Shown: positions 1 to 9,100 of the stretch, one piece after another
How the letters are laid out: each line of letters begins with the position of its first letter
How positions within the stretch are numbered: position 1 is the first letter of the stretch
From: SIG578 sp045655125
GTDB taxonomy: Bacteria > Bacillota > Clostridia > Oscillospirales > Ruminococcaceae
NCBI GenBank assembly: GCA_045655125.1
Contig: JAZOOR010000026.1
Coordinates: 52,909-116,908, forward strand
Direction of reading: 5' to 3'
Length of the DNA: 64,000 nucleotides
Program-made: the position numbers and the translations under genes
The notes under the pieces: model-generated
The model's input: only the letters and a program-made list of their open reading frames with translations
What the model was told of the DNA's origin: nothing
Databases searched by the model: none

Positions 1-78
1 GCCTCCGTAAAAGGAGGTGCCAAAATTAAAAACCGCTTTCAGAGTTCTAAAAAAATAAAAAGTAAAGGAGTAAAACAA

Positions 79-1755
79 ATGAAAGCAATCAAAAGAATTC
101 TGGCAGTTCTTGTAAGTATGTGTGTTGTATTCAGCTGTGCTGTTTTCACCACATCTGCAGCAGGAACAGGCACAGGAAAAATCATCATTGAAAACCCCTC
201 CAACTCGGCAGCAACAGTTGTAGGAAAAACCTTCCATCTCTTTAAGGTTTTTGATGCAACAGTTGATGGTGAAAACATCGCTTATGACTGGTACAAAGAG
301 GGTGGAGATGCTCTGTTTAAAGAGTTCTTCTTTAACGAGGATACCAGTAAAGCTTTCTGCGGAAAGGAAGATGGAACCGCTCAGGAAGCAGTTGAGGAAA
401 TCGCTAAGGTCACCGATAACCTTGAGTTAAGCAAATTAGCTGAAGACATCTACAAGTTTGTCAAGGATAAGGCTCTTCCCTTAAAAACTGCAACAGGAAA
501 TGAAGGCGACACAAGAGTAGAGTTTGATGAACTTTCATCGGGTTATTATCTTATTTATGATAACACCGATCCGACCGGAAGTGCAGTTCGTTCTGCTGTT
601 ATGCTTTACAGCCTTAATCAGGAAGTAGTTATTACCCTTAAAGCAAACCGCCCCCAGATTGAAAAGTATGTAAAGGAAAATAATGGTGTATGGGGCAAAG
701 CAACCTCTTGCTCTATAGGTGAAGAAGTTGAGTTTAAAATCACCACCCTCGTTCCTTCACACAAAATGTATAATAACTACACTTATTATATTGAGGACCT
801 TCTCCCTGAGGGACTTGAGCTTAAAGAAGGCTCTGTAAAGGTTTACAGAAATGGCACTCTCGTTGAAGCTCCTGAATATTACACATATGGGGGCGCAGGT
901 ACAAACACTGTTGATGGAAAGAGCTATGATTTCAAGATTGATTTCACAGGCCCAATCACCTCAAAGTTTGAGCTTAACGATGAAATAAAAGTTGAGTACA
1001 CCGCAATTGTTAATGACGAAATTGCTCCCCAACAGGCAAACATTAACACTGCAAGACTTTACTATCACAATGACCCCACGCTTGATACTCCTACAATAGG
1101 TAGCAGTGATGCAACCGCAAATGTATATACATATATATTTGTTTTGACAAAGTATTCTGAAACTGCTGACGGCAGCTTCTCAAATCACACCCGTCTTGCA
1201 GGCGCTAAATTCAAGTTCTACGAAGATGGCTCTGAGCAGCCTATAAAGTTCATTAAGAAAGAAGACAGATATTTTGTAGCTCCCTTAGAGGCACTTGAGG
1301 CAGGCTCTGGCATTGAGCTCATTGAGGAAATCGAGGTTATTGCCCAGGGGGACCCCGGAGAGTACGATTATAATAACTATTATGGCGGTAACAAGGGTGA
1401 TATCACACTCTTTGGTTTAAAAGAGGGTACCTACAAAATTGTAGAAACCGAAGCTCCGTCAGGCTACATCCGCGCAACAGAGCCCTTTATTCTTACAATT
1501 ACCGATACTGTTGACGGATACGGCACAATTTCAAGCTTAACAGCTACAGGTGAGCACACCGGTAGCGGTTCTATGGGTAACGCAGGTGGTAGCTACAAAA
1601 ATCTGCTCACCTATGTTGACATCGCCAACGAACCCGGTAAAAAGCTCCCTGATACCGGTGGTATCGGTACAACACTCTTCACCGTTTTTGGTATTCTTAT
1701 GATGGCAGGTGCCGCTGCTTTTTTTACTACAAGAAAAAGAAGTAGCGCGGTTTAA
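79..1755 (+). CDS. Major pilin: LPxTG isopeptide-forming fimbrial subunit
   Basis: Probable backbone subunit of a sortase-assembled pilus. An N-terminal signal peptide (about residues 1-28, ending near TTSAA) is followed by an N-terminal pilin domain, a fimbrial D2-type domain after PQIEKYVKE (about 195-345), and a C-terminal Cna-B-like domain with an E-box (GTYKIVETEAPSGYI) of the kind that supports intramolecular Lys-Asn bonds. The sorting signal is LPDTG at 523-527, then a hydrophobic stretch and a basic tail. A class C sortase follows directly, as in known pilus loci. The start ATG has an AAAGGAG site at the right distance. No canonical VYPK pilin motif is seen; a lysine in IEKYVKE is a possible crosslinking residue (inference). 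The promoter lies outside the window; bases 1-20 form a short hairpin (GCCTCC/GGAGGT). Confidence 0.9.
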   Translation: MKAIKRILAVLVSMCVVFSCAVFTTSAAGTGTGKIIIENPSNSAATVVGKTFHLFKVFDATVDGENIAYDWYKEGGDALFKEFFFNEDTSKAFCGKEDGTAQEAVEEIAKVTDNLELSKLAEDIYKFVKDKALPLKTATGNEGDTRVEFDELSSGYYLIYDNTDPTGSAVRSAVMLYSLNQEVVITLKANRPQIEKYVKENNGVWGKATSCSIGEEVEFKITTLVPSHKMYNNYTYYIEDLLPEGLELKEGSVKVYRNGTLVEAPEYYTYGGAGTNTVDGKSYDFKIDFTGPITSKFELNDEIKVEYTAIVNDEIAPQQANINTARLYYHNDPTLDTPTIGSSDATANVYTYIFVLTKYSETADGSFSNHTRLAGAKFKFYEDGSEQPIKFIKKEDRYFVAPLEALEAGSGIELIEEIEVIAQGDPGEYDYNNYYGGNKGDITLFGLKEGTYKIVETEAPSGYIRATEPFILTITDTVDGYGTISSLTATGEHTGSGSMGNAGGSYKNLLTYVDIANEPGKKLPDTGGIGTTLFTVFGILMMAGAAAFFTTRKRSSAV

Positions 1756-1863
1756 AAAAAGAAGTTTCGCAAAAACGGAGCGACTTTAATTTTAGCCACC
1801 CCGCAAAGCCTATTTCTTTTTCTGAAACCAAAACAAAGATAAAATAAAAGGAGGGAAAGACCT

Positions 1864-2724
1864 ATGAAAAAACATTTACCGACAATTATTGTGGTGGTTA
1901 TTTTTATCTGCGGTCTTTCTCTCTTTCTTTATCCGACTGTAAGTAATTTATATAATCAATATCTTAATAAAAAGCTTATAGGTGACTATAAGGAATCCTT
2001 TGCCCAAACAACGCCGAAACAGTTTAGTGAGGCAATGGAAGATGCTGTTTTATTTAATGAAAACCGCTCAGACGAGGAAAAGCTAAAAGAGCTTGGCTTA
2101 ACATATGAAAATGTACTTAACACCACAGGAAATGGTATGATGGGATATATAGAAATCCCTAAAATAAGCGCTTCTCTTGTCATTTATCACACAATAGAAG
2201 AGGAAATGCTGCAAAAGGGAATAGGTCACGTTCCCGAAACACATCTACCTGTCGGCGGTAAGAATACCCACTGTGTCCTTGCGGGTCACACAGGCTTACC
2301 TTCGGCAAAGCTGCTTACCAATATTGATCACCTTAAAATAGGCGACCGATTCTATATTCATGTGTTAAACGAGGTTCTTGAGTATAAAATAGATGATATT
2401 TCTGTCGTTGAGCCGGAAGAAGTGTCAAGACTAAATGTAGTCAGCGGCAAGGACTGTGTAACCTTGGTTACCTGCACACCATATGGCATAAATTCCCATC
2501 GCTTGCTGGTGCGTGGTGTGCGAGTTGTCGGTGGTGACACCTCTGCAAAGCAGGATGAAGTTGTCAACGAGCTCTTGAATATTGATATGAAATATTTAAT
2601 AACATTTTCACTTATAGGATTATTTATTATTTTTATAGCGGTGAAAAAATTTAAGGATATCCGTAAAAAGAAGGCATCAGTAACTAACAAAGGCGGCGAG
2701 CAAACAGATGAAAGCAACTCTTAA
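1864..2724 (+). CDS. Class C (pilus-type) sortase
   Basis: Transpeptidase expected to polymerise the neighbouring pilins by cleaving LPxTG between Thr and Gly. The 286 residues show an N-terminal membrane anchor (about 5-25), the sortase barrel, and a second C-terminal membrane segment (about 244-262) with a charged tail, the usual class C arrangement. Likely catalytic residues are His142 (AGHTGLP), Cys204 (TLVTCTPYG) and Arg213 (SHRLLVRG). An AAAGGAGGG site precedes the ATG. The 3' end overlaps the minor pilin by 17 bases, suggesting translational coupling. Confidence 0.92.
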   Translation: MKKHLPTIIVVVIFICGLSLFLYPTVSNLYNQYLNKKLIGDYKESFAQTTPKQFSEAMEDAVLFNENRSDEEKLKELGLTYENVLNTTGNGMMGYIEIPKISASLVIYHTIEEEMLQKGIGHVPETHLPVGGKNTHCVLAGHTGLPSAKLLTNIDHLKIGDRFYIHVLNEVLEYKIDDISVVEPEEVSRLNVVSGKDCVTLVTCTPYGINSHRLLVRGVRVVGGDTSAKQDEVVNELLNIDMKYLITFSLIGLFIIFIAVKKFKDIRKKKASVTNKGGEQTDESNS

Positions 2725-3595
2725 AAATATAATAGTCATGTTCTTTGCGCTTATTTTTGCCGTCTGCACAGCGACTAACAGCCTTGCAGCAGCTCAAAAC
2801 GGCAGTATAACCGTTTTGCTCGAAGATAAAGAAAAAAATTACGTTAATGATATAGAGGTAAATGTCTGCCAGATCGCAGCATTAAATGATACGGGTTTTT
2901 TTCTTGCGGATGCATTTGAAAATTCCGGAATTTCTCTTTCGGGCATTATAAACAGCCCGAATGAAATGGCGGCAAAAACGGTTGTTGACTATATTAAGAA
3001 TAATAAAATTAGCACTCTGTCGGCAATATCAGAAAACGGAAAGGCGACATTTACTGAACTTTCTTTAGGTATCTATGTTGTCTATACAGAGGAAAACGGC
3101 GGATTTACATTTAATCCGTACATTGTATTTATTCCCTATGAGTCTGGCGGTAAGCTATGCTATGAGGTGGACTCGGTTCCAAAGCTTGAGGATAATACCC
3201 CTGATAAAATCGGCCTTTATGTTATAAAAAAATGGCAGGATGAAAACAACGCTTCCAAAAAGCGACCTGACTCGGTTACTATTGAATTATTAAATGGCTC
3301 AGCTATCATTGATACAGTTGAGCTAAGCGAGAAAAACGGCTGGGCGCATACATTCAGAGAGCTTGCTAAGGATGGGGATTACTCCGTAAGAGAGAAGGCC
3401 GTATCTAATTATAAAGCTGATTATAGCGGTGATGCAGTAAACGGCTTTATTGTTACCAACACATATGCAGGCGAAAAACTTCCTCAAACCGGTCAGTATT
3501 GGTGGCCTATTATTCTTATTGCCATTGCCGGCGCTTGCTTTGTCCTACTCGGTGTCTATGAGATAGGGGTAAAGAAAAATGGCAAGAAAAAATAA
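2708..3595 (+). CDS. Minor pilin / LPxTG surface protein with Cna-B domain
   Basis: Likely accessory pilin (tip or base). It has a signal peptide (about 1-28, ending SLAAA), an N-terminal beta-rich region, a Cna-B-type domain (about 170-250, starting at the VIKKWQDENN motif and ending near VTNTY), and the sorting signal LPQTG at 258-262 followed by a hydrophobic helix and a lysine-rich tail. It overlaps the upstream and downstream sortase genes by 17 bases each, so the three genes are probably translated together. Which end of the pilus it occupies cannot be told from the sequence. Confidence 0.85.
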   Translation: MKATLKNIIVMFFALIFAVCTATNSLAAAQNGSITVLLEDKEKNYVNDIEVNVCQIAALNDTGFFLADAFENSGISLSGIINSPNEMAAKTVVDYIKNNKISTLSAISENGKATFTELSLGIYVVYTEENGGFTFNPYIVFIPYESGGKLCYEVDSVPKLEDNTPDKIGLYVIKKWQDENNASKKRPDSVTIELLNGSAIIDTVELSEKNGWAHTFRELAKDGDYSVREKAVSNYKADYSGDAVNGFIVTNTYAGEKLPQTGQYWWPIILIAIAGACFVLLGVYEIGVKKNGKKK

Positions 3596-4142
3596 AGGAA
3601 TTGCCTTTCTGCTGCTCGGCTTTCTACTGCTTTTAATTGCAGGTGGCTGGTATATTTATAATGTTGTCGAGGATGACAATGCAGGGCAAAAGGCAACAGA
3701 AATTTTAAACAAAATTGACGATGTGCATAATTCAGATAGCGATGATAATGCTCCCGTAATCACGGTGGATGGTGATGAATTTTGCGGTAAGGTTATTGTT
3801 GAAAAGCTCAATATCGAGCTTCCGGTATATAATGAATGGAGTTATAAACGGCTAAAAACAGCGCCATGCCGCTATGCGGGCAACATCAAAACAAATGATA
3901 TTATCATTGCTGCTCACAATTATAAAAGCCATTTCGGACCACTAAATAGGCTCAAAATTAACGATGAAATAAAATTCCTAGAACCAAACGGAGAAATGCA
4001 CACTTATAAGGTGTGCGAGCTTACCACCTTGGATGGAACAGCAGTTTCAGATATGCAATCGGGCATCTGGGATTTTACATTATTTACCTGCACAAAAAGC
4101 GGCAAGCAGCGCATAACAGTGCGCTGCAAGCTAAAAGAATAA
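3579..4142 (+). CDS. Second sortase, class uncertain
   Basis: Small sortase of 187 residues with one N-terminal membrane segment (about 8-28). The likely catalytic triad is His113 (IAAHNYKSH), Cys171 (TLFTCTKSG) and Arg178 (QRITVRC). It lacks the C-terminal membrane helix of class C enzymes, so it is not a second copy of the upstream one. It may anchor the finished pilus to the wall or process the minor pilin, by analogy with housekeeping sortases in pilus systems (inference). The last gene before a strong terminator, it overlaps the minor pilin by 17 bases. The family is certain from the TLxTC and HN signatures; the class is not. Confidence 0.85.
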   Translation: MARKNKGIAFLLLGFLLLLIAGGWYIYNVVEDDNAGQKATEILNKIDDVHNSDSDDNAPVITVDGDEFCGKVIVEKLNIELPVYNEWSYKRLKTAPCRYAGNIKTNDIIIAAHNYKSHFGPLNRLKINDEIKFLEPNGEMHTYKVCELTTLDGTAVSDMQSGIWDFTLFTCTKSGKQRITVRCKLKE

Positions 4143-4160
4143 AAGAAAAATAGTTGATAA

Positions 4161-4198
4161 AAAAATCCGTGTTTTCCATTTGGAAAACACGGATTTTT
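4161..4198. terminator. Terminator after the pilus operon
   Basis: Perfect 17-bp stem (AAAAATCCGTGTTTTCC, loop ATTT, exact reverse complement) 18 bases after the sortase stop. A-rich and T-rich flanks make it usable in both directions. Confidence 0.9.
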
Positions 4199-4320
4199 GG
4201 TCGAGATAGCGATATAGTAATCAAGCGGAAACCTGTATAAATACTAGGTTTTAGTAGTCGAAAAATAGCACAAACCTTAACTTTTGTATGTTTACTATAA
4301 AAAGAAAATGCTGAAATCGG

Positions 4321-4483
4321 CATTTTGCGAAATTTTATAAATTCGTCTGCGAAGCAGACACCGAACTTCTTCACTATTACCTCTTACCTATTACTTCAAA
4401 ATTCCAAGGACTTTTTTAGTGAAGAGTGAAGAGGTAATAGGTAATAAGTAAAAATTCCAAGAACTTAACGTCCTTGGAATTTT
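4321..4483. repeat. Repeat patch with inverted heptamer arrays
   Basis: This gene-free stretch after the pilus locus holds three pieces. (1) A hairpin GTCTGCgaaGCAGAC near 4345-4359. (2) Two arrays of degenerate heptamers: 4418-4453 reads GTGAAGA, GTGAAGA, GGTAATA, GGTAATA, AGTAAAA, and 4366-4397 carries related units on the opposite strand. (3) A 14-base arm AAAATTCCAAGGAC at 4398-4411 whose exact reverse complement is 4470-4483, with a near copy at 4451-4464. The whole behaves as a nested inverted repeat. Its origin is unknown; it could be a MITE-like relic or a slipped-strand repeat. No gene is credible in 4200-4483. Confidence 0.6.
4451..4483 (-). terminator. Terminator of tRNA-Pro(CGG)
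   Basis: Hairpin with arms 4451-4464 and 4470-4483 (one A·C mismatch, loop of five) immediately downstream of the tRNA on the minus strand, where it ends in a run of T. Confidence 0.75.
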
Positions 4484-4560
4484 TGGTCGGAGTGGCGGGA
4501 TTCGAACCCACGGCCTCTTGGTCCCGAACCAAGCGCGATACCAAACTTCGCTACACCCCG
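4484..4560 (-). tRNA. tRNA-Pro (anticodon CGG)
   Basis: Read on the minus strand it starts CGGGGTG, pairs with CACTCCG, and ends with an encoded CCA. The anticodon arm is CTTGG, loop TTCGGGA, CCAAG, giving anticodon CGG (codon CCG). The T-arm is GTGGGTTCGAATCCCGC. Length 77 with CCA. Confidence 0.95.
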
Positions 4561-4583
4561 ATATGTTTAGGTGACCGAGCATT

Positions 4584-4613
4584 ATTTTATCACGAAATGC
4601 CTTATATTGTCAA
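4584..4613 (-). promoter_or_regulatory. Promoter of tRNA-Pro(CGG)
   Basis: On the minus strand: TTGACA (4613-4608), 18-base spacer, TAAAAT (4589-4584), about 24 bases before the tRNA. Confidence 0.7.
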
Positions 4614-4682
4614 TGATATAAAACTAAATTTTAAAAATAATTAGTTTTTTAAAAAAAGAAGAAAAAGAATGATTAAACTTTG

Positions 4683-4711
4683 TTGACAAAGGTTTTTTTG
4701 CGTGGTATAAT
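4683..4711 (+). promoter_or_regulatory. Promoter of the pyrimidine operon
   Basis: Consensus sigma-A promoter: TTGACA (4683-4688), 17-base spacer, TATAAT (4706-4711). Confidence 0.92.
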
Positions 4712-4734
4712 TTTTTAAAATAAATCTTTAAAAC

Positions 4735-4842
4735 GATCCAGAGAGGTCGGCAAGATTGAGGAAATATGATAATTAGATGCAGTATGACTGTGTCTGTTTT
4801 CGTATGTGTTTGTCTTGCCGTTTCAGCAGGGCTTTTTGTTTT
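4735..4842 (+). promoter_or_regulatory. PyrR-type attenuator in the pyr leader
   Basis: GATCCAGAGAGGT at 4735-4747 matches the PyrR-binding loop consensus known from Bacillus pyr leaders. CGGCAAGA (4748-4755) can pair with TCTTGCCG (4813-4820), forming an antiterminator. The second strand is also the 5' arm of a terminator: GTCTTGC (4812-4818), loop CGTTTCA, GCAGGGC (4826-4832), then TTTTTGTTTT. PyrR with UMP/UTP bound to the motif should block the antiterminator and stop transcription before pyrC. pyrR itself is not in the window. A possible 41-codon ORF (4766-4891) crosses this structure. Confidence 0.85.
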
Positions 4843-4863
4843 ATATAGGGAAAGGAAATTGAA

Positions 4864-6084
4864 ATGTTTGAACAAAAAATTGAAAAAATAATTTCTCAAA
4901 ATTTTGATAGTTCTACAGTTTCCGCTTGCGCTATGCAGGCTAAATCTCTTGTCCCTTTTGATTTGTCAAAATATGCTTTTTTGCCCGGTTTTTGCGATGT
5001 GCATGTGCATTTTCGTGAGCCGGGTTTTTCTTATAAAGAAACCATTCTCAGCGGAAGTAGGGCTGCAGCAGCAGGAGGATATACCGCCGTTTGCACAATG
5101 CCCAATCTTTCACCAGTTCCTGATAGCGTGGAGCATATTAATGAGCAGTTTAAGATTATAGAGCGCGATGCTGTAATACACGTTTACCCATATGCTTCAA
5201 TCACCGTTTCTCAGGCAGGAGAAAAACTTTCTGACCTTGAGGGTATGGCAGAAAAAGCTATTGCTTTTTCTGATGATGGTAGGGGAGTACAGCAGGAAGA
5301 AATGATGCGTGAGGCTATGCAGAGAGCAAAGGCACTCGGCAAAATGATAGTTGCGCACTGCGAGGTTAATTCACTACTGCGAGGCGGATATATCCACGAC
5401 GGACAGTATGCCAAGGAACATGGACACAGAGGAATATGCTCAGAAAGTGAATATAAACAGATAGAGCGAGATTTAAAGCTTGTTGAGGAAACAGGCTGCA
5501 AATATCATGTATGCCACATTTCAACTAAGGAAAGCGTAGCTCTTATCAGAGAGGCTAAGGCAAGAGGAGTTAATGTAACTTGCGAAACAGGCCCGCATTA
5601 CCTTGTACTTGATGATAGCTGTCTTAAAGAGGACGGAAAGTATAAAATGAATCCGCCTCTGCGAGCGAAAGAGGATAGCCTTGCTCTTGTTGAGGGAGTG
5701 TGTGATGGTACTATTGATATGATAGCTACCGACCACGCTCCTCATAGCGCTGAGGAAAAATCAAAGGGACTTGAAAAGAGTGCGTTTGGAATTGTCGGAA
5801 TTGAAACGGCATTTCCTGTTATGTATACAAAGCTCGTAAAAACGGGCATAATCTCGATGGAAAGGCTGATAGAGCTCCTTGTCATAAATCCGAGAAAACG
5901 ATTTAATATTCCGCTGGGAGCTGACTTTTCGGTGTGGGATTTAGAAAAGGAATATACGGTTGATCCCGATAAATTCCTTTCTAAAGGCAAGGCGACACCC
6001 TTTGAGAGTGAAAAGCTTTTCGGAGAATGTCTGCTTACGGTTTGTGACGGTAAAATTGTATATAATAAAAAAGATTTTGAATAG
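4864..6084 (+). CDS. pyrC: Dihydroorotase (class I type)
   Basis: Third step of UMP synthesis: cyclises carbamoyl-aspartate to dihydroorotate. 406 residues of amidohydrolase fold. Metal ligands are visible as DVHVHFREPG (His47, His49), SDDGRGV (Asp137/138, the aspartate that replaces carboxylated lysine in class I enzymes), VAHCEV (His165), CHIST, and DMIATDHAPHS (catalytic Asp). Substrate motifs GGYTAVCTMPN and MNPPLR are present. The start is the ATG after AAAGGAAATTGA, 22 bases past the attenuator terminator. It is slightly shorter at the N-terminus than usual. First gene of the pyr operon. Confidence 0.95.
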   Translation: MFEQKIEKIISQNFDSSTVSACAMQAKSLVPFDLSKYAFLPGFCDVHVHFREPGFSYKETILSGSRAAAAGGYTAVCTMPNLSPVPDSVEHINEQFKIIERDAVIHVYPYASITVSQAGEKLSDLEGMAEKAIAFSDDGRGVQQEEMMREAMQRAKALGKMIVAHCEVNSLLRGGYIHDGQYAKEHGHRGICSESEYKQIERDLKLVEETGCKYHVCHISTKESVALIREAKARGVNVTCETGPHYLVLDDSCLKEDGKYKMNPPLRAKEDSLALVEGVCDGTIDMIATDHAPHSAEEKSKGLEKSAFGIVGIETAFPVMYTKLVKTGIISMERLIELLVINPRKRFNIPLGADFSVWDLEKEYTVDPDKFLSKGKATPFESEKLFGECLLTVCDGKIVYNKKDFE

Positions 6085-6106
6085 TTTTTTCGGGAGGAAA
6101 ATTAAA

Positions 6107-9100
6107 ATGGCAAAAAGAACAGATATTAAGAAAATTCTTATCATTGGCTCAGGTCCTATTGTAATCGGTCAGGCGGCTGAGTTTGACTATGCAGGCACTC
6201 AGGCTTGCTTAGCTCTCAAGGAAGAAGGCTATGAGGTAGTTCTCTGCAACTCCAATCCTGCAACTATTATGACTGATACTACCATTGCTGACAAGGTTTA
6301 TATGGAGCCTCTTACACTTGAATATATTGCAAAAATTCTGAGATATGAACGCCCCGATGCAATTCTTCCCGGAATTGGCGGACAGACAGGTCTTAACCTT
6401 GCTATGCAGCTTGAAAAGAAGGGAATTTTAAAGGAATGCGGAGTCGAGCTTCTCGGAACAAGCAGCGAGAGCATTGAAAGGGCAGAGGACAGAGAAATGT
6501 TCAAAGAGCTCTGCCAGTCTATCGGAGAGCCAACAATTCCCTCTGAAATCACATATAGCATTGAGGAAGCAAAAGAAGCTGCAAAACGCATAGGCTACCC
6601 TGTAGTTCTGCGACCTGCATTTACTTTAGGCGGTACAGGCGGCGGATTTGCAAATAACGAGCAGGAGCTTGTAGATATTGGCCTCAACGCATTTAAGCTT
6701 TCTCCCGTAAATCAGGTTCTTATTGAAAAGAGCGTTAAAGGTTACAAAGAAATCGAATTTGAGGTTATGCGTGACTCGAATAATAATGCTATCACTATCT
6801 GCGGTATGGAAAACATTGACCCCGTCGGTGTCCACACTGGTGACTCTATTGTTGTCGCTCCTATTATGACCTTAAATGACCACGACCTTAAAATGCTCAA
6901 TGACAGCGCAATTAAACTAATTAAGGAACTAAAAATTGAGGGCGGATGCAATGTTCAGTTTGCATTAAACCCCAATTCCAGCGAATATTACCTTATTGAA
7001 GTCAATCCACGAGTATCGCGTTCATCAGCTCTTGCTTCTAAGGCAAGCGGATACCCCATTGCAAGAGTAACCGCTAAAATTGCGGTAGGTATGGCACTTG
7101 AGGATATTGCAATAGCAAATACAAACGCAGCTTTTGAGCCACAGCTTGACTATGTAATTGCAAAGCTGCCGCGTTTCCCCTTTGATAAATTCACATCCGC
7201 GCCCAACACCCTCGGCACTCAGATGAAGGCTACAGGTGAGGTTATGGGCATCGGCTCCAACCTTGAAGAGGCTCTTTTAAAGGGAACTCGCTCACTTGAG
7301 GTTGGTGTAAATCATATTTATCACGCAAAATTTGATAATATGTCAGAAGAAGAGCTTCTTGACTATATCAGGGAGTTTCGCTCTGATAATATTTTTGCCA
7401 TCGCTGAGCTTTTTGCCCGCGGAGCAACCATAGAGGAAATTCACGAAATCACTAAGATTACAGCCTTCTTCCTTGAAGCTATTAAACGCATAATTGATAT
7501 GGAAGAATCTTTAAAGGCTAACGTTAAAAATAAAGACATTCTTCTTGATGCTAAGAAGATGGGCTTTAGTGATAAATATGTTGCTCGTATGTGGCAGTGC
7601 AATGAAATTGACGTTTATAATTTCAGAAAAGAACACAATATGTTCCCCGTCTTTAAGATGGTTGACACCTGCCACACCAACGCATACATTCCTTACTTCT
7701 ATTCGTCATATACAGGTGAAAATGCCTCTGTTTTAACAGATAAAAAGAAGATAGTTGTTCTTGGAGCGGGCCCTATCCGTATCGGTCAGGGTGTTGAGTT
7801 TGACTATTCAACCGTTCACGCAGTTACAACCATCAAAAACTCAGGCTATGAGGCTATTATTATAAATAATAACCCCGAAACTGTTTCAACCGACTACACC
7901 ACGGCGGACAAGCTTTATTTTGAGCCTCTTACTCCCGAAGATGTTATGAATATCATCGAGTTTGAAAAGCCCGAAGGCATTATTGCATCCCTCGGCGGCC
8001 AGACTGCAATTAACCTTGCCGAGCCTATGCGCGATAGAGGTGTTAAGATAATCGGAACTGACTGCGATGCCATTGAAAAGGCTGAAAACCGCGACAGCTT
8101 TGAGAAAATCCTTAAAAGTCTCAACATTCCTCAGCCTAAAGGAAAAGCTGTTACAAAAATTGAGGACGGTATCAATGCCGCTGCTGAAATCGGCTATCCC
8201 GTTTTAGTCCGCCCGAGCTTTGTTCTCGGCGGCAGAGCAATGCAGATAGTTGCAAATGAAGACCAGCTTCGCCACTACCTCAAAACCGCCGTTGAAATTG
8301 ACGAGGACAAGCCTGTTCTTGTTGATAAATACATTCAGGGTAAAGAGGTCGAGGTTGACGCTATTTGTGACGGTAGGGATGTGTTTGTTCCGGGTATTAT
8401 GGAGCTTGTTGAGCGTACAGGCGTTCACAGCGGTGACTCAATAAGCGTTTACCCTACATTCAGCATTTCAGATAAGGTTAAAGGAATTATCCTGCAGTAT
8501 GCTAAAAAATTAGGTCTTGGAATTGGAATTGTCGGTCTTTATAATATTCAGTTTATTGTTGATGAAAATGAGAATGTATTCATCATTGAGGTAAACCCCC
8601 GTTCTTCGAGAACCGTTCCGTTCCTTTCAAAAGCAACAGGCTATAGTCTTGCCGATATTGCAACCGAGGTTATCCTTGGTAAATCACTTAAGGAGCAGGG
8701 TATTTTCGATATATACCCTCAGGAGAAGAATAGAGTTTATGTAAAGGTTCCTGTATTCTCCTTTAACAAAATCCGTGGCCTTGATGCCTACCTTTCACCC
8801 GAAATGAAATCCACTGGTGAAGCTATCGGTTATGACGACAAATTAAATCGTGCACTTTATAAAGCGCTTCAGGCTTCGGGTATGCACCTTCAGAATTACG
8901 GAACTGTTCTTGCAACCATTGCTGACAAGGATAAGGAAGAGGCACTTCCTCTTATCCGCCGTTTCTACAATTTGGGCTTTAATATTCAGGCAACATCGGG
9001 AACTGCTAAATTCCTTAAAGAAAACGGAATTCGTACCCATATCCTTCAGAAAATCAGTGACGGTAGTGAGGAAATCCCCGAGGCTATTCGTCAGGGACAC

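Noticed and set aside
1..20. Hairpin GCCTCC/GGAGGT at the window edge as a terminator or attenuator
   Set aside because: No T-run follows and the upstream sequence is missing, so its role cannot be judged.
4084..4374. 96-codon minus-strand frame starting MKKFGVCFADEFI
   Set aside because: It runs through the terminator hairpin and into the sortase gene; its start is derived from the GTCTGC/GCAGAC repeat hairpin.
4366..4453. CRISPR array
   Set aside because: Units are seven bases long, tandem and without spacers, and there are no cas genes.
5960..6106. Longer N-terminus for carB, open for 49 codons
   Set aside because: It overlaps the end of pyrC, has no ribosome site, and the family N-terminus begins at the ATG at 6107 behind GGGAGG.
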